A stretch of DNA of 64,000 nucleotides from Candidatus Saccharimonadales bacterium (GTDB lineage: Bacteria > Patescibacteriota > Saccharimonadia > Saccharimonadales > Saccharimonadaceae), in assembly GCA_035317825.1 (NCBI GenBank), contig DATHGB010000025.1, forward strand, positions 1 to 64,000, in the 5' to 3' direction. A program made the position numbers and the translations under genes. This document shows, piece by piece, positions 42,505 through 51,223 of this stretch (within the stretch, counting starts at the first letter, position 1; each line of letters starts with the position of its first letter). Below the pieces are notes generated by a model that was not told the origin of the DNA, made no database searches, and saw only the letters and a list, made by a program, of their open reading frames with translations.

Positions 42505-43230
42505 TCACCACATAATTTGAGCAGAAGCATCGTAGTGTCCAACTCGTACTCGTGAATCACAAGCGAATTTATATCCAAGCTCACGGGCTTTTTGGAAGAA
42601 CCATAAATCCTGGGTGTATACCTGCGTACCGACACCCGGTACGACTTCTTGCTTGGTTTTGAACCAGTTGCCGTAATCGAATCGTTTGTCTTTGAGCATT
42701 TCCGTACGGAATAGCGTAAAGCCCATACCTAATCCGTTGCACGGTGTGACTGTATCGGGTTGGGGTATCTGAGGGATGAAATTAAGAGGCATGACTGATG
42801 GGTCGCCGTAGCACATTGGCTGGCCGCCTTCACCTTTGGTCCAGTATAATCCACCAACAACGTCATATTCATCTATGGCTTCGTATAATTTCACGAGTCC
42901 ATCCGCCGGAGGCGCGTTATCCTCTTCGAGTGTCAAAATATATTTAAAGCTACTGAGGTCGGGATTTTCAAGGATCATTTTTAGCACGCTATTGTACGCT
43001 TCTCCAACTTCCATGCCTTCCATGAAGATCGGTCCAATAACCTTTTGGTTCATAGGGCGTATGAGCCCTTGCCAGTTTTGGACAATCCTGGCTGGAATAG
43101 AACCGCGCGTAGGACATACGATAATCGTCGAAAGATCGCGGTAAGTTTTTTCTTTTTCTAGCCGAGCGACATAATCGCTGGCATTATGAAAACCAACATC
43201 GTCGGGTACAAGAATTTGGGGCTTAGTCAT
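42505..43230 (-). CDS. GT-A fold glycosyltransferase (family 2-like)
   Basis: A 241-residue protein without membrane helix. STIIVCPTRGSIPARIV at about 35-51 is the nucleotide-binding start of a GT-A domain, ILTLEEDNAPPADGL near 98-112 contains the metal-binding acidic motif, and GMGFTLFRTEML precedes TQDLWFFQKARELGY, the usual acceptor/base region. Donor and acceptor are unknown; neighbours suggest decoration of surface proteins or fibres. TATAAT (complement of 43238-43243) ends 7 nt before the ATG. Confidence 0.75.
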   Translation of the reverse strand: MTKPQILVPDDVGFHNASDYVARLEKEKTYRDLSTIIVCPTRGSIPARIVQNWQGLIRPMNQKVIGPIFMEGMEVGEAYNSVLKMILENPDLSSFKYILTLEEDNAPPADGLVKLYEAIDEYDVVGGLYWTKGEGGQPMCYGDPSVMPLNFIPQIPQPDTVTPCNGLGMGFTLFRTEMLKDKRFDYGNWFKTKQEVVPGVGTQVYTQDLWFFQKARELGYKFACDSRVRVGHYDASAQIMW

Positions 43231-43355
43231 CTAACATATTATAAATGGTAATCGTATAAAACACCACAGATAGAGCTAAGGAGTTAAGTGACCGATGCAG
43301 GTGCTGCCGTTGATGTATTTTTTTATTCGTACTCTAATATGATTACTTTTAGCTA

Positions 43356-44969
43356 TTAAAATGTTCCCGAGTAACGATTGTTAAGGATAACGTGCGGTAT
43401 AAAGATGGCCATAGCGTGGTTGCGGTTAACCTGATTTGAACTTACGACCGTCGGTAGTACGCTAGAAGAAGCCGAGTATAGCCCATTCCAATAATTGCCT
43501 TGAGCTAATGTGGTAGCCGTGGCAACACTGACGCCAATCGTTCCGCCACGCTGTGCAGAAGTCATGTAGTTCTGGCCGATCCATGATAGAGGTGGGCCGA
43601 AGCCAGTCGAACGAATTAACAGGCCAAACACATATTCGCCTCCTTCTGCGAAAGCAGGCAATGAAGACCATTGAGAGCTTACAAAGCTAAGCCAACGAGC
43701 GCTCTGATAGTTGGCAGAGTTACTTGTATTAGCGGTAAATCCCCAAGAAGTAGATGCTGAATTAAGAAGTGATAAATTAGTCACATTATCACTGTAAACT
43801 CCTATATGAACTGTCATGGTGTGTGATGAGGAAGATGAAGTGTTCATGTTGCCGCTCATATTCAGCAGAACGGTATTGGCTGTAATATTTGCTGCGAAAT
43901 TAGCATTCTCTTGATTGAGGCGTTGGAAGAATACGGAGTTGTTTGTAGTTCCTAGAACAGCAGTTCCACCACGATCCATGTTCTGGTAAAAGTCCATTGT
44001 CTGCGCGCCACCACCTCCGCCAGCACCTGCTGAGATCGTAATAGTATTTCCGCCGGCATCTGTCGATTGACTGAGAGTAATATTGTTGCCGCCTGCAAAT
44101 ACTACTTGGTTTGAGGCAGTCCCACTTGTCCCAGCGGTGTTACCAATATTGCTTATTCCAGCTGAAAACGCAGGCACACCCATGCTAATCGTTGAGCCGT
44201 TCGTAGAAATACTCAACGCGCCTGTTGCGGATAGGCTGGATGTTTGCGGGACAGAAAAGTTGAACGATTGTCCCGTTGTCGAGGCGATGGTCATCGCACC
44301 TCCGGCAACAGCAAGATTAGCAGTGCCACTTGTATATGTCGTCTGTGAATTGGCAAGTGCAATACCACCGCCTCCCCCTCCGGCACCACCAGAGATCTGA
44401 ACAGAGCCATTGCTGTAGCCGACGCTTACCCCGCCTAGACCATTGAAAGTGAGACTGCGTGCATCAACTGTACCTGAATTAGTTTGTAGAGTGTTGCCAG
44501 TTACATTTATTCCAAGTGTCTGGTTCGTCTGTGAGGTAATACCGTTATGTGAAGCGTAGAACCCCTGTGTGCCCGTTGAGAAAGATATTCCGTTGCTATT
44601 AGCAAAAGTAGCTGTTTGAAATGTGAATGATCCATTGGCTGCGCTCAGTGCCTGATTGCTCTGAGAAGTTAAGCCGTTGTGCGAAGCGGTAATGACCGAG
44701 CCGGTCGTGAGGCCAAAACTAACACCATTTGAGTTCGAAAATTTTATGGCACTCATGTTGCTGGAGGAGTTGCTACCACTAACATTTATATTAGTTAGAC
44801 CTCCGGCAGCACCGGAAATTGTAATGGCGTTTCCTGCTTGGCTAAGCGTAATATTGTTACCGCCAGCAAAAGTGAGCGTACCTGAAGAAACCAGTGCGCC
44901 TGCACCGGCCGTGTTGCCACCGATAGTGGCGTTGATACGGCCACCGTTCATTGGAGGAAGATACGTCAT
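43356..44969 (-). CDS. Phage tail-fibre-like repeat protein
   Basis: A 537-residue Gly/Ser/Asn-rich protein. Its N-terminal 300 residues are built of imperfect repeats, FAGGNNITLSQ (about 33 and 290), ASHNGLTSQSNQ and ASHNGITSQTNQ (about 95 and 135), SNGVSFG/SNGISFS, as in trimeric tail fibres of phages. The C-terminal 200 residues (from TMDFYQNMDRGG) look like a receptor-binding head. No signal peptide is present. No capsid, terminase or tail-assembly genes are near. TATAAT lies 11 nt before the ATG, in the end of the preceding gene. Confidence 0.7.
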   Translation of the reverse strand: MTYLPPMNGGRINATIGGNTAGAGALVSSGTLTFAGGNNITLSQAGNAITISGAAGGLTNINVSGSNSSSNMSAIKFSNSNGVSFGLTTGSVITASHNGLTSQSNQALSAANGSFTFQTATFANSNGISFSTGTQGFYASHNGITSQTNQTLGINVTGNTLQTNSGTVDARSLTFNGLGGVSVGYSNGSVQISGGAGGGGGGIALANSQTTYTSGTANLAVAGGAMTIASTTGQSFNFSVPQTSSLSATGALSISTNGSTISMGVPAFSAGISNIGNTAGTSGTASNQVVFAGGNNITLSQSTDAGGNTITISAGAGGGGGAQTMDFYQNMDRGGTAVLGTTNNSVFFQRLNQENANFAANITANTVLLNMSGNMNTSSSSSHTMTVHIGVYSDNVTNLSLLNSASTSWGFTANTSNSANYQSARWLSFVSSQWSSLPAFAEGGEYVFGLLIRSTGFGPPLSWIGQNYMTSAQRGGTIGVSVATATTLAQGNYWNGLYSASSSVLPTVVSSNQVNRNHAMAIFIPHVILNNRYSGTF

Positions 44970-44976
44970 AGTCGTC

Positions 44977-45681
44977 TCATATTATATACCATGTGCTTCC
45001 GTCTGAGATAACTGTCAGCGACGTGTATTGAAGATCAAGTGATATGCTTGTCTGGCCATCGATCGTATCTGATCCAGAGCGCGCGACAGAGCAGGTATTT
45101 CCAGAACCGTCGATACGCTTAACGTAAAAGCGGTATCCGGAATTGGCAGAAGCTGTCGGCAAGGTAATCGCAACGTTTCCACTAGCGGCATTCGCGAATA
45201 TGACGACGTCAGTACCTGCGATCGTATAGTTGCTTGTTTTGGTGCTGGTCGCTAGTGTCGCGTCGCTCCATGCTGGCAACCCACCACTGACACGGAGTGT
45301 CTTCCCTGCTCCACCGGCAGCTAGGCGTACGAAGTTGCCGGACGAGTCGCGGTAGTAGGTGTCGCCTGTCGCGCCGGAGGAATCGTCATACAGGGCAACC
45401 TTCTTACGGACCGTACCGGTGGTGATGGTAAAGAATAGGCTATCGGTGTTAAATTCAGTTGCCCCTACTTCTGGGGCGCTTAAAAGCGTGCCTGATGTCA
45501 GTTTTAGAGGCGCTGTACCTGCCGTAGCGGTTCCTGCGCGGATCGTAACCGTTTCGTGCCCGCCGTTTTCCGTGGGGTTATCGGTATCATCGTTATAGTG
45601 TTCCTTCATGAGGAACTGGCGAATAATATCACCCCATACGCCGTCGTCACTGTTGACTATTGGTAATCGTTGCTCGGCCAT
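44977..45681 (-). CDS. Fibre-like protein with LPxxxSDDGxWGD N-terminus
   Basis: A 234-residue protein beginning MAEQRLPIVNSDDGVWGDIIRQFL, almost the same as the start of the 644-residue fibre protein at 54.8 kb. The rest is beta-rich, Thr/Ser/Gly-rich and ends with a domain (TSNYTIAGTDVVIFANAAS to STWYII) that resembles phage fibre tips. No signal peptide. The shared N-terminal motif may be an attachment or export module. Fourth gene of the operon starting at 48016; 3 bp after the small Tat-like gene. Confidence 0.65.
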   Translation of the reverse strand: MAEQRLPIVNSDDGVWGDIIRQFLMKEHYNDDTDNPTENGGHETVTIRAGTATAGTAPLKLTSGTLLSAPEVGATEFNTDSLFFTITTGTVRKKVALYDDSSGATGDTYYRDSSGNFVRLAAGGAGKTLRVSGGLPAWSDATLATSTKTSNYTIAGTDVVIFANAASGNVAITLPTASANSGYRFYVKRIDGSGNTCSVARSGSDTIDGQTSISLDLQYTSLTVISDGSTWYII

Positions 45682-45684
45682 ACG

Positions 45685-45894
45685 CTACGCTCCGAACTTC
45701 CTGGTGCCAAACCCTTTGTTGGAATCGGTTGTCGTTTTACTGACCGCTTCAATATCGCCAGATTTAAGTTGCGTGGCGATGGTAATAAGCCGGCTGATCC
45801 CAAGAATACCTAATAAAACAGCTCCCGTAATTTGTAAAAACTCACGTCGGGTTATTTGCTGTTTTGTTAGTTTATCTTGTAGTTCACTTGCCAT
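45685..45894 (-). CDS. 69-residue protein with Tat-like signal
   Basis: A small protein with ITRREFLQITGA at 14-25, a textbook twin-arginine motif, followed by a hydrophobic helix (VLLGILGISRLITIA) and a short polar tail ending GFGTRKFGA. It may be a Tat-exported or membrane-anchored peptide, or use the motif fortuitously. It lies between the DUF916-like gene (2 bp) and the fibre-like gene (3 bp), so it is part of the same operon. No family recognised. Confidence 0.6.
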   Translation of the reverse strand: MASELQDKLTKQQITRREFLQITGAVLLGILGISRLITIATQLKSGDIEAVSKTTTDSNKGFGTRKFGA

Positions 45895-45896
45895 GC

Positions 45897-46949
45897 CTAG
45901 TGCTTCATTCGTTTGATTTTTGTCGTCCTATGCTTCGGTCGGGAAAATTTAAGGATTTTACTTGTTAGCGACCATATGCCCGCAACGAGTAATAGTATAA
46001 ACAGTAAGAGCCCAGCTAATATTTTCCAAGGAATAACCCAAAAGCCGGCTTCTCCGGTAATAGGTATGTCACGCTGGCCATCGTTATATATCGCGACAAC
46101 TTTGGCGGTGTAGTGGCCTACGCGTATGTTAGAAAGATTTGACCAATTCCAGTCTACTTTTTTAGATGCGTCCGTTCCGTCGGTACGCTCAACGGGAAAC
46201 CCGTTATCCCAGTCGACAGAGAAAGTACGGGTCGTGCCAGGTAAGATATATCCCCCGCCTTTGTTGACTGCTAAAATATCGATCGGGTTGTTATCCTTGG
46301 AATCGCGCTGTAAGAATATATCACCGGCTGGCTGCGCGATAGTATTACCCGTGTTCCTGATCTTTACGTTGATCGTAGAAGGAAGATATTCGTACATGCC
46401 TTTATCAGTGGAAACGCTTTCTATCTCAAGTTTGCGAGTAGCGCCTGGCCGGTCAATGTTCAGCAAGACGAACACGCCTATCTGGGCTTTGATTGACCGC
46501 CCCGATTCCTTTGACGGCTGATCATTTCTTTGAATCAGCATTGCGAAAGAATAGCTAAACCCCGCGTCCTTTGGGACGTCGATCGTGAGCTGTTGGTCGT
46601 ACCACTGTCCCGGGCTTACTTCAAAGGTGCTTGCTTTAAACTTTATCCAGCTGGCTATTTCAGGAGGTTTCGTGTCATCGAACTGCACTTCGCCGGTCGT
46701 ATTATTGATCTTAAAACTACGAGGTTCGATCTTCAGTTTCTCAGTTTGCGGTCCGGCATTCCGCACTTTGAAATCGATCGTTTTGCTTTCCCCGGGCTTT
46801 ACCGTAGTCACGACTGGTGATGGCGAAACTTCTAAGTAAAATTCGCCCTCAGCGGCTGAAGCCGTTTGATGCTGAAATATTACATTAGCACTGAGCGATG
46901 CTGAAAGCATCGCTAGCGACAAAATAATACGACGAAGATGTTTGCTCAT
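45897..46949 (-). CDS. DUF916-like membrane-anchored surface protein B
   Basis: A 350-residue protein: signal peptide (about 1-33), Ig-like domain starting YLEVSPSPVVTTVKPGESKTIDF, a second with INVKIRNTGNTIAQPAG, a C-terminal membrane helix (IPWKILAGLLLFILLLVAGIW) and a basic tail. Same plan as the protein at 40.5 kb and as Firmicute WxL-binding DUF916 proteins. It follows the WxL-like gene by 20 bp with AGGA before the ATG, so the pair is co-transcribed, which fits a partner role in displaying that protein. Confidence 0.7.
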   Translation of the reverse strand: MSKHLRRIILSLAMLSASLSANVIFQHQTASAAEGEFYLEVSPSPVVTTVKPGESKTIDFKVRNAGPQTEKLKIEPRSFKINNTTGEVQFDDTKPPEIASWIKFKASTFEVSPGQWYDQQLTIDVPKDAGFSYSFAMLIQRNDQPSKESGRSIKAQIGVFVLLNIDRPGATRKLEIESVSTDKGMYEYLPSTINVKIRNTGNTIAQPAGDIFLQRDSKDNNPIDILAVNKGGGYILPGTTRTFSVDWDNGFPVERTDGTDASKKVDWNWSNLSNIRVGHYTAKVVAIYNDGQRDIPITGEAGFWVIPWKILAGLLLFILLLVAGIWSLTSKILKFSRPKHRTTKIKRMKH

Positions 46950-46969
46950 ATATGTTTTCCTAAAGGGGT

Positions 46970-48016
46970 TTAAAACAGTCCGGCACCTATAACGGTTAGC
47001 GTATCCGTGTAGTCACTAGCTGAGGCTGTGATTGGGCTGATTGCCGCGTTGTTCTTGATGGTGAGCACTGCGGTATCGGCAGTACCGTTTGAAGACGCAA
47101 GCGTCCTTAGGGTCGTGTCAAGGCCGCCACCTTGGCCTGCACCAGTTCCTACGAAAGGCGCGGCGACGGTAAGCGTACCAGATCCACCTACTTGTGATGA
47201 GGTAATACCGGTATTATATCCTTGCGTTCCCGCGACGAGCGTACTGTTCGAACCAGGGGTCGTTGATCCAATCGTGTATGATGCCGTTGCTGACGTAAGG
47301 CCGGTATTTAAATCTTTAGACCATACCATCCAACCGTTCTTAGCATTGGTGTTAACGGTTGCTGTCCGTGGCGTAGGACTCGTAGTGACGCTACTTGTCG
47401 TAAGCGTACCAAGCGCATCGGTGCTACCGCTTAGCGCGAAAGAGAATGTCGAAGGAACGGTTGCCGAAACGATAATTTGGTCGTTTGCTATGCTGGCCGT
47501 GCTATAGCCCGCACTATCAATATCCGTTGGGGTTACCGTCCTGGTGAGGACCGTACCCGTATTAGAACTTGTCGCGCTGGCTTTTACGGTGACTGCCGCA
47601 CTGTTTATCCAGTTAAAGCAGTAGAGCGTGCTAGCGGTAAGGTCACCACTAGGGAACGTCACGACTTGTCCCGTGACGTTCGTTGCCGTGTTGATGCCAA
47701 CCCACGCCGTTCCGCCTGTTGGCCAAGCTAAGTTAGTGGTGCTCGTCGTGAAGTTAGCAGCTGTTCCTAAGGTGTAGCCCGTAGGAAACGTTACTTGAAC
47801 GTCCGCCTCGGTAGCGGTGCTTGTTGGTTTTGCGCAGATTGTTCCTGTGGTTGGGGCACTTGTCTGCATTCGGTCGAATCTGACGGTTGCCTGTCCTAGG
47901 TCGGCTGCCGCTGCAAAGCTATGTGATAAAAGTGGAAGAACTAGTGACAACGCAATAACCGCTGCCAGTAATACTCTGTTCGTGACAAAAGTTACTTGCT
48001 TATGTATATGATTCAT
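46970..48016 (-). CDS. WxL-like secreted surface protein
   Basis: A 348-residue, Thr/Ser-rich protein with signal peptide (VLLAAVIALSLVLPLLSHSFAA, about 15-36). The C-terminal half resembles WxL domains: NAKNGWMVWSKD, a GYNTG segment, and the end YTDTLTVIGAGLF, the typical last strand. The N-terminal half is beta-rich with two cysteines. First gene of the operon 48016-44977 (WxL-like, DUF916-like, Tat-like, fibre-like). Promoter TTGCAT-N17-TATACT with a MarR-type operator just upstream. Confidence 0.65.
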   Translation of the reverse strand: MNHIHKQVTFVTNRVLLAAVIALSLVLPLLSHSFAAAADLGQATVRFDRMQTSAPTTGTICAKPTSTATEADVQVTFPTGYTLGTAANFTTSTTNLAWPTGGTAWVGINTATNVTGQVVTFPSGDLTASTLYCFNWINSAAVTVKASATSSNTGTVLTRTVTPTDIDSAGYSTASIANDQIIVSATVPSTFSFALSGSTDALGTLTTSSVTTSPTPRTATVNTNAKNGWMVWSKDLNTGLTSATASYTIGSTTPGSNSTLVAGTQGYNTGITSSQVGGSGTLTVAAPFVGTGAGQGGGLDTTLRTLASSNGTADTAVLTIKNNAAISPITASASDYTDTLTVIGAGLF

Positions 48017-48058
48017 TACACTACCCTCGTCGTGATGACGACAATTTAATTTACCTTA

Positions 48059-48113
48059 AGTATAATCACTATACAACTTATATGCAAGCAAATTAGGTAA
48101 CGTAACTTACCTA
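48059..48113 (-). promoter_or_regulatory. Surface-operon promoter with TAGGT-N10-ACCTA operator
   Basis: On the minus strand TTGCAT (complement of 48082-48087), 17 bp, TATACT (complement of 48059-48064). TAGGT (48094-48098) and ACCTA (48109-48113) form an inverted repeat with a 10-bp gap, 6 bp upstream of the -35 box and overlapping the marR stop codon. The same operator occurs at 48640-48659. Confidence 0.65.
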
Positions 48114-48554
48114 CTTATTTGTCGTTGGTTCTATGCCCTGGGCTAACTTTCCCATTAACAGGCTGAACTGCTTCAATTCCTCATCATCAAGCGTGTGAAA
48201 ATAGCTTTTATCCGCAAATCGGGCATAAGATGGCAGTGCTTTTCGTAGGCCGTCAAATGCTTTTTTTGAAAGTGCTACCCTAACGAACCGGTTATCATGC
48301 GATGACATATTACGTTCGACTAAATCAAGCTTCTGCAGGGACTCCACGCGTTGCGTGATCGCGCTGCTGCTGACACCTACGATACTGGCAAGCTCTTTTA
48401 TGCTTGTTCCTTCAGGGTGACGCGCTAAAATGCCTAGTAGTTCGCGCTGGGAACGGCTATAGCCTTTCCACCAACTATCCATTATTTGTGACGACCGACG
48501 CCTTAAAACAGCGAAATCGCTCACGATATTGACGATCATTTTTGCTCTGTTCAT
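48111..48554 (-). CDS. MarR-family regulator
   Basis: A 147-residue winged-helix repressor/activator: helices, then SQRELLGILARHPEGTSIKELASIVGVSSSAITQRVE as the DNA-binding part, the wing NMSSHDNRFVRVALS, and C-terminal dimerisation helices. Binds as a dimer to inverted repeats. Two copies of TAGGT-N10-ACCTA flank the gene, one before its own start and one before the WxL-like operon, so it probably controls both and itself. Strong Shine-Dalgarno AAGGAGAT. Ligand unknown. Confidence 0.9.
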   Translation of the reverse strand: MNRAKMIVNIVSDFAVLRRRSSQIMDSWWKGYSRSQRELLGILARHPEGTSIKELASIVGVSSSAITQRVESLQKLDLVERNMSSHDNRFVRVALSKKAFDGLRKALPSYARFADKSYFHTLDDEELKQFSLLMGKLAQGIEPTTNK

Positions 48555-48639
48555 ACGATTATCTCCTTGGGAAAATTCAGAATTCGGACATACCTCTGCA
48601 GTCCTATGTGTATAATTATACTATATGTTACTATTTCTA

Positions 48640-48659
48640 TAGGTTAGTGTAGCTACCTA
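48640..48659. promoter_or_regulatory. Second TAGGT-N10-ACCTA operator
   Basis: TAGGT at 48640-48644 and ACCTA at 48655-48659, identical half-sites and spacing to those at 48094-48113. It lies between marR and the divergent membrane-protein gene, about 15-20 bp upstream of a marR -10 (TATAAT on the minus strand near 48617), so it could shut off both. Confidence 0.65.
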
Positions 48660-48673
48660 ATGTAATAAATTAA

Positions 48674-49420
48674 ATGCTACGGTTTGACGAGATGGTTCTC
48701 TCAGTGAATTTGTATTTTATATATCAATTGGTTTCAAAAGTACGACTATTGTCGCGGCTTGCGGTTTTTGGCCTCTTTGGGCTTTGCCTTTTGTTTTCGT
48801 CACTCCTGCATGTAGTCCAAAGTAGCGCCCAATCCTATGACGTGACGGCTAAGGTAGCCCCTCCGCCTCCTACGAGTCCCGCAATTATTACGTCTCCCAC
48901 CAACTTTCAGCATTTCACCACGCCAATTATTACGGTTGAAGGGACGTGTTCGCCGGATACCGCGTACGTGGTCATTAGCCGTAACGGGGTTACCGTTGGT
49001 ATGCCACTTTGTGAAAATGGTGCGTTTTCCGTGGAAATTGAACTTGAGCGTGATGTCAATATTTTAGGCGCAATAGCCTTTAACGGCGGTGGAGAAGGTC
49101 CTTCGGTACCACCGATAACGGTCTACTTTGACCCACCGTTAATCTCTTCGTCCATATTGTCCTTCTTGGGTATAGATAATACGAAGCCGGGACAACTTTT
49201 GGAACTTCCTGCAATACTCAACCAACCCTACCCCCAATCAGTCTCCCCCCGCTTACCTACGATAGATTCGGGCAAAAAAGCGTTGCCATTGCCAGACTTT
49301 GTCCTGCCGTCAATAGGTGCGGCAATCGTTGTAGCTACGGCTAGCGTGGCCTTGTTTTATACCAGATGGACACGATCAGTCTTAAAGGGTTTTTGGAATC
49401 GCGGACGGGGTGGTAAATAA
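48674..49420 (+). CDS. Exported Ig-like membrane-anchored protein
   Basis: A 248-residue protein: N-terminal hydrophobic signal (LAVFGLFGLCLLFSSLLHVV, about 29-48), Pro-rich joint, one Ig-like beta domain (SPAIITSPTNFQHFTTPIITVEGTC and on), a linker and a C-terminal membrane helix with a basic tail (RSVLKGFWNRGRGGK). Divergent from marR and next to its operator, hence probably in the same regulon as the surface operon. The start may instead be the ATG at 48692. Function unknown beyond surface display. Confidence 0.6.
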   Translation: MLRFDEMVLSVNLYFIYQLVSKVRLLSRLAVFGLFGLCLLFSSLLHVVQSSAQSYDVTAKVAPPPPTSPAIITSPTNFQHFTTPIITVEGTCSPDTAYVVISRNGVTVGMPLCENGAFSVEIELERDVNILGAIAFNGGGEGPSVPPITVYFDPPLISSSILSFLGIDNTKPGQLLELPAILNQPYPQSVSPRLPTIDSGKKALPLPDFVLPSIGAAIVVATASVALFYTRWTRSVLKGFWNRGRGGK

Positions 49421-49469
49421 GCAAGATCTGACTGTATAATAAAGACATAATCATAATGTAGGAGGAACT

Positions 49470-49889
49470 ATGCAATCAAAACTAAACCCATATTTAGGTT
49501 TTAAAGATAACGCCCGTGAAGCGATGGAATTTTATAAAACCGTCTTTGGCGGCAAACTCGAAGTCCATACTTTCGAGGAATACCATGCTTCTGAAGATCC
49601 AGGTGAAGCTGACAAGGTCATGCACTCTATGCTCGAAGCCGAAAACGGTATTACCTTTATGGCATCAGACACTCCTAACGGCATGGAATACAAACCTGGT
49701 ACGAATGTCAGTATGTCACTCAGTGGCGATAGTGACGTGGAACTAGCCGGTTACTTTAACAAGCTTTCCGAAGGTGGCACGGTCACGCAGCCACTTGAAA
49801 GCGCTCCTTGGGGTGACAAATTCGGCATGGTGAATGACAAGTTCGGCATTCAGTGGATGGTGAGCATCGCTGGTAAAAAAGAAGCGTAG
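49470..49889 (+). CDS. PhnB-like VOC-fold protein
   Basis: A 139-residue protein of the glyoxalase/VOC superfamily, PhnB-type: NPYLGFKDNAREAMEFYKTVFGGKLE at the start, MHSMLEAENGITFMASD, and PWGDKFGMVNDKFGIQWMV at the end. These match the family often annotated as 3-demethylubiquinone methyltransferase-like, but no substrate is known. TATAAT at 49436-49441 with AGGAGGA before the ATG; a strong terminator follows. Confidence 0.88.
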   Translation: MQSKLNPYLGFKDNAREAMEFYKTVFGGKLEVHTFEEYHASEDPGEADKVMHSMLEAENGITFMASDTPNGMEYKPGTNVSMSLSGDSDVELAGYFNKLSEGGTVTQPLESAPWGDKFGMVNDKFGIQWMVSIAGKKEA

Positions 49890-49909
49890 TAGCTAGCTTT
49901 AAACGGCAG

Positions 49910-49938
49910 AACCCCACCTATTTTTAGGTGGGGTTTTT
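49910..49938 (+). terminator. Intrinsic terminator
   Basis: AACCCCACCTA / TAGGTGGGGTT with a TTTT loop, then TTT. It closes the single-gene VOC unit. Confidence 0.9.
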
Positions 49939-50039
49939 ATAATTTTCAATAGCATGAACTTGTTGGTTGTGTGCGGCATTGCATATAATAAATAAGGTCT
50001 CGAGAGAGATGATACGCCAACTTCTACTAGGAGGTGTGT

Positions 50040-51143
50040 ATGCGAAAGTGGTTCACCTACAACGTCGGCAGTATGCCCAACGTTGGCAATATGGGTAATC
50101 CGGAAGTGGCGGAAAAGTTCGCCGCTGTCAATACGCCAAAACCTGCCGTTCGCGGAGGAGGAGAAGTACGCCCAGGAGAGCGTAGCTGGGTGGTCTACAT
50201 TGCCCAGGCAATCGCTCGGGCGGTCGGTATTTCAGAACCAGATGAGTCGTATGGAACAAAGTACCGGCACTATGCCGGTAGGGCGCTCCGGGGCCTATGG
50301 CACTGGAGGCGGATCAACCGGCGGATTGCGGATGGGCATCTGCCTAATCTCGGCTATGCCAAATGGGCGGAAGAGGATTACGAGAACTTCAAGGCCTCCG
50401 AGAAAAGCAAGCCTACGGGCGCGCGTTTCATGCGAGGTATTGCCACCGCTTGGGCGATCAAGCTGTTTTCGGGTGTCATTCTTTTCAACCAGAAGAAGTT
50501 TGAAGAGAAGATTGTCCAAGATGCTAAGGAGATCCTCGCCCTCCGCAAGCCAGGTGATCCGGAGATTGTGCTGCAATTCGAGTTGCCTCTTGAAATGGCA
50601 CTCGGCGCGCTATTGCCGATGCCGAACTGGCTGCGGCAAAAGTTCTACGGGCTTTTTCTGAGGTCGATCGAACGGATCATCCTTCAGCTTCCCGAGGGAA
50701 CGGCTTTTGCCTTTCACCTCTGCTGGGGTGATTTGGGCGGAAGAGCGCTTGTGCCAAGGTGGCTGCAGGCGGTTGGTGCCAAGATCGCGATGGTTAACGC
50801 GATCACTGCTCTTCCGCTATGGGAGAACTACAGGCTGTTCGCTATCCATGATCCGTTCGGGGATGGCCGGCATGCTCCTAGGGTGACGTGGTGGACACGG
50901 TGGAGGTACGCCAGGCGGCTCAATCCCCTACCCGAGGGCGTGTTGTACGCCTTTGGCATCGTGCATCGGAATCTTCGGGCCAGCAAAATCGCCCAGATTG
51001 CTAACGCCTTGGCTGACGTACTCGAAAAGAAGGGTGCGGCTGCTTTTGCGCTAAGCACCCCGTGCGGAATGGGACGGATGATAACGGGACGTGCCCGTGA
51101 GCTCCTAGAGAGTATCCGGGAGGCATTCTCATCCCTCCGTTGA
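50040..51143 (+). CDS. GC-rich single gene, 367 residues, function unknown
   Basis: Largest of the GC-rich class. AGGAGG at 50029-50034 with 5 nt spacing selects the ATG at 50040 over the GTG at 50034; TATAAT at 49984-49989 is the likely -10. The protein is basic and tryptophan-rich (RALRGLWHWRRINRRIADG; TWWTRWRYARRL) and has two amphipathic or hydrophobic stretches (about 130-150 and 185-205) but no signal peptide. A hairpin terminator follows. No family recognised; the C-terminal part (SKIAQIANALADVLEKKG) is helical. Confidence 0.65.
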   Translation: MRKWFTYNVGSMPNVGNMGNPEVAEKFAAVNTPKPAVRGGGEVRPGERSWVVYIAQAIARAVGISEPDESYGTKYRHYAGRALRGLWHWRRINRRIADGHLPNLGYAKWAEEDYENFKASEKSKPTGARFMRGIATAWAIKLFSGVILFNQKKFEEKIVQDAKEILALRKPGDPEIVLQFELPLEMALGALLPMPNWLRQKFYGLFLRSIERIILQLPEGTAFAFHLCWGDLGGRALVPRWLQAVGAKIAMVNAITALPLWENYRLFAIHDPFGDGRHAPRVTWWTRWRYARRLNPLPEGVLYAFGIVHRNLRASKIAQIANALADVLEKKGAAAFALSTPCGMGRMITGRARELLESIREAFSSLR

Positions 51144-51149
51144 CGTATC

Positions 51150-51189
51150 CCAGCCAGGCGGGCCGCTACGATGCGGCTCGTCTGGCTGG
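51150..51189. terminator. Long GC-rich hairpin
   Basis: CCAGCCAGGCGGGCCGC (51150-51166) pairs with GCGGCTCGTCTGGCTGG (51173-51189), one or two mismatches. T-run is poor, but position after the GC-rich gene and before the convergent araC-type gene fits a terminator. Confidence 0.6.
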
Positions 51190-51223
51190 ACTGACTAATA
51201 GGAATTTATTTTATAGACCCGTG

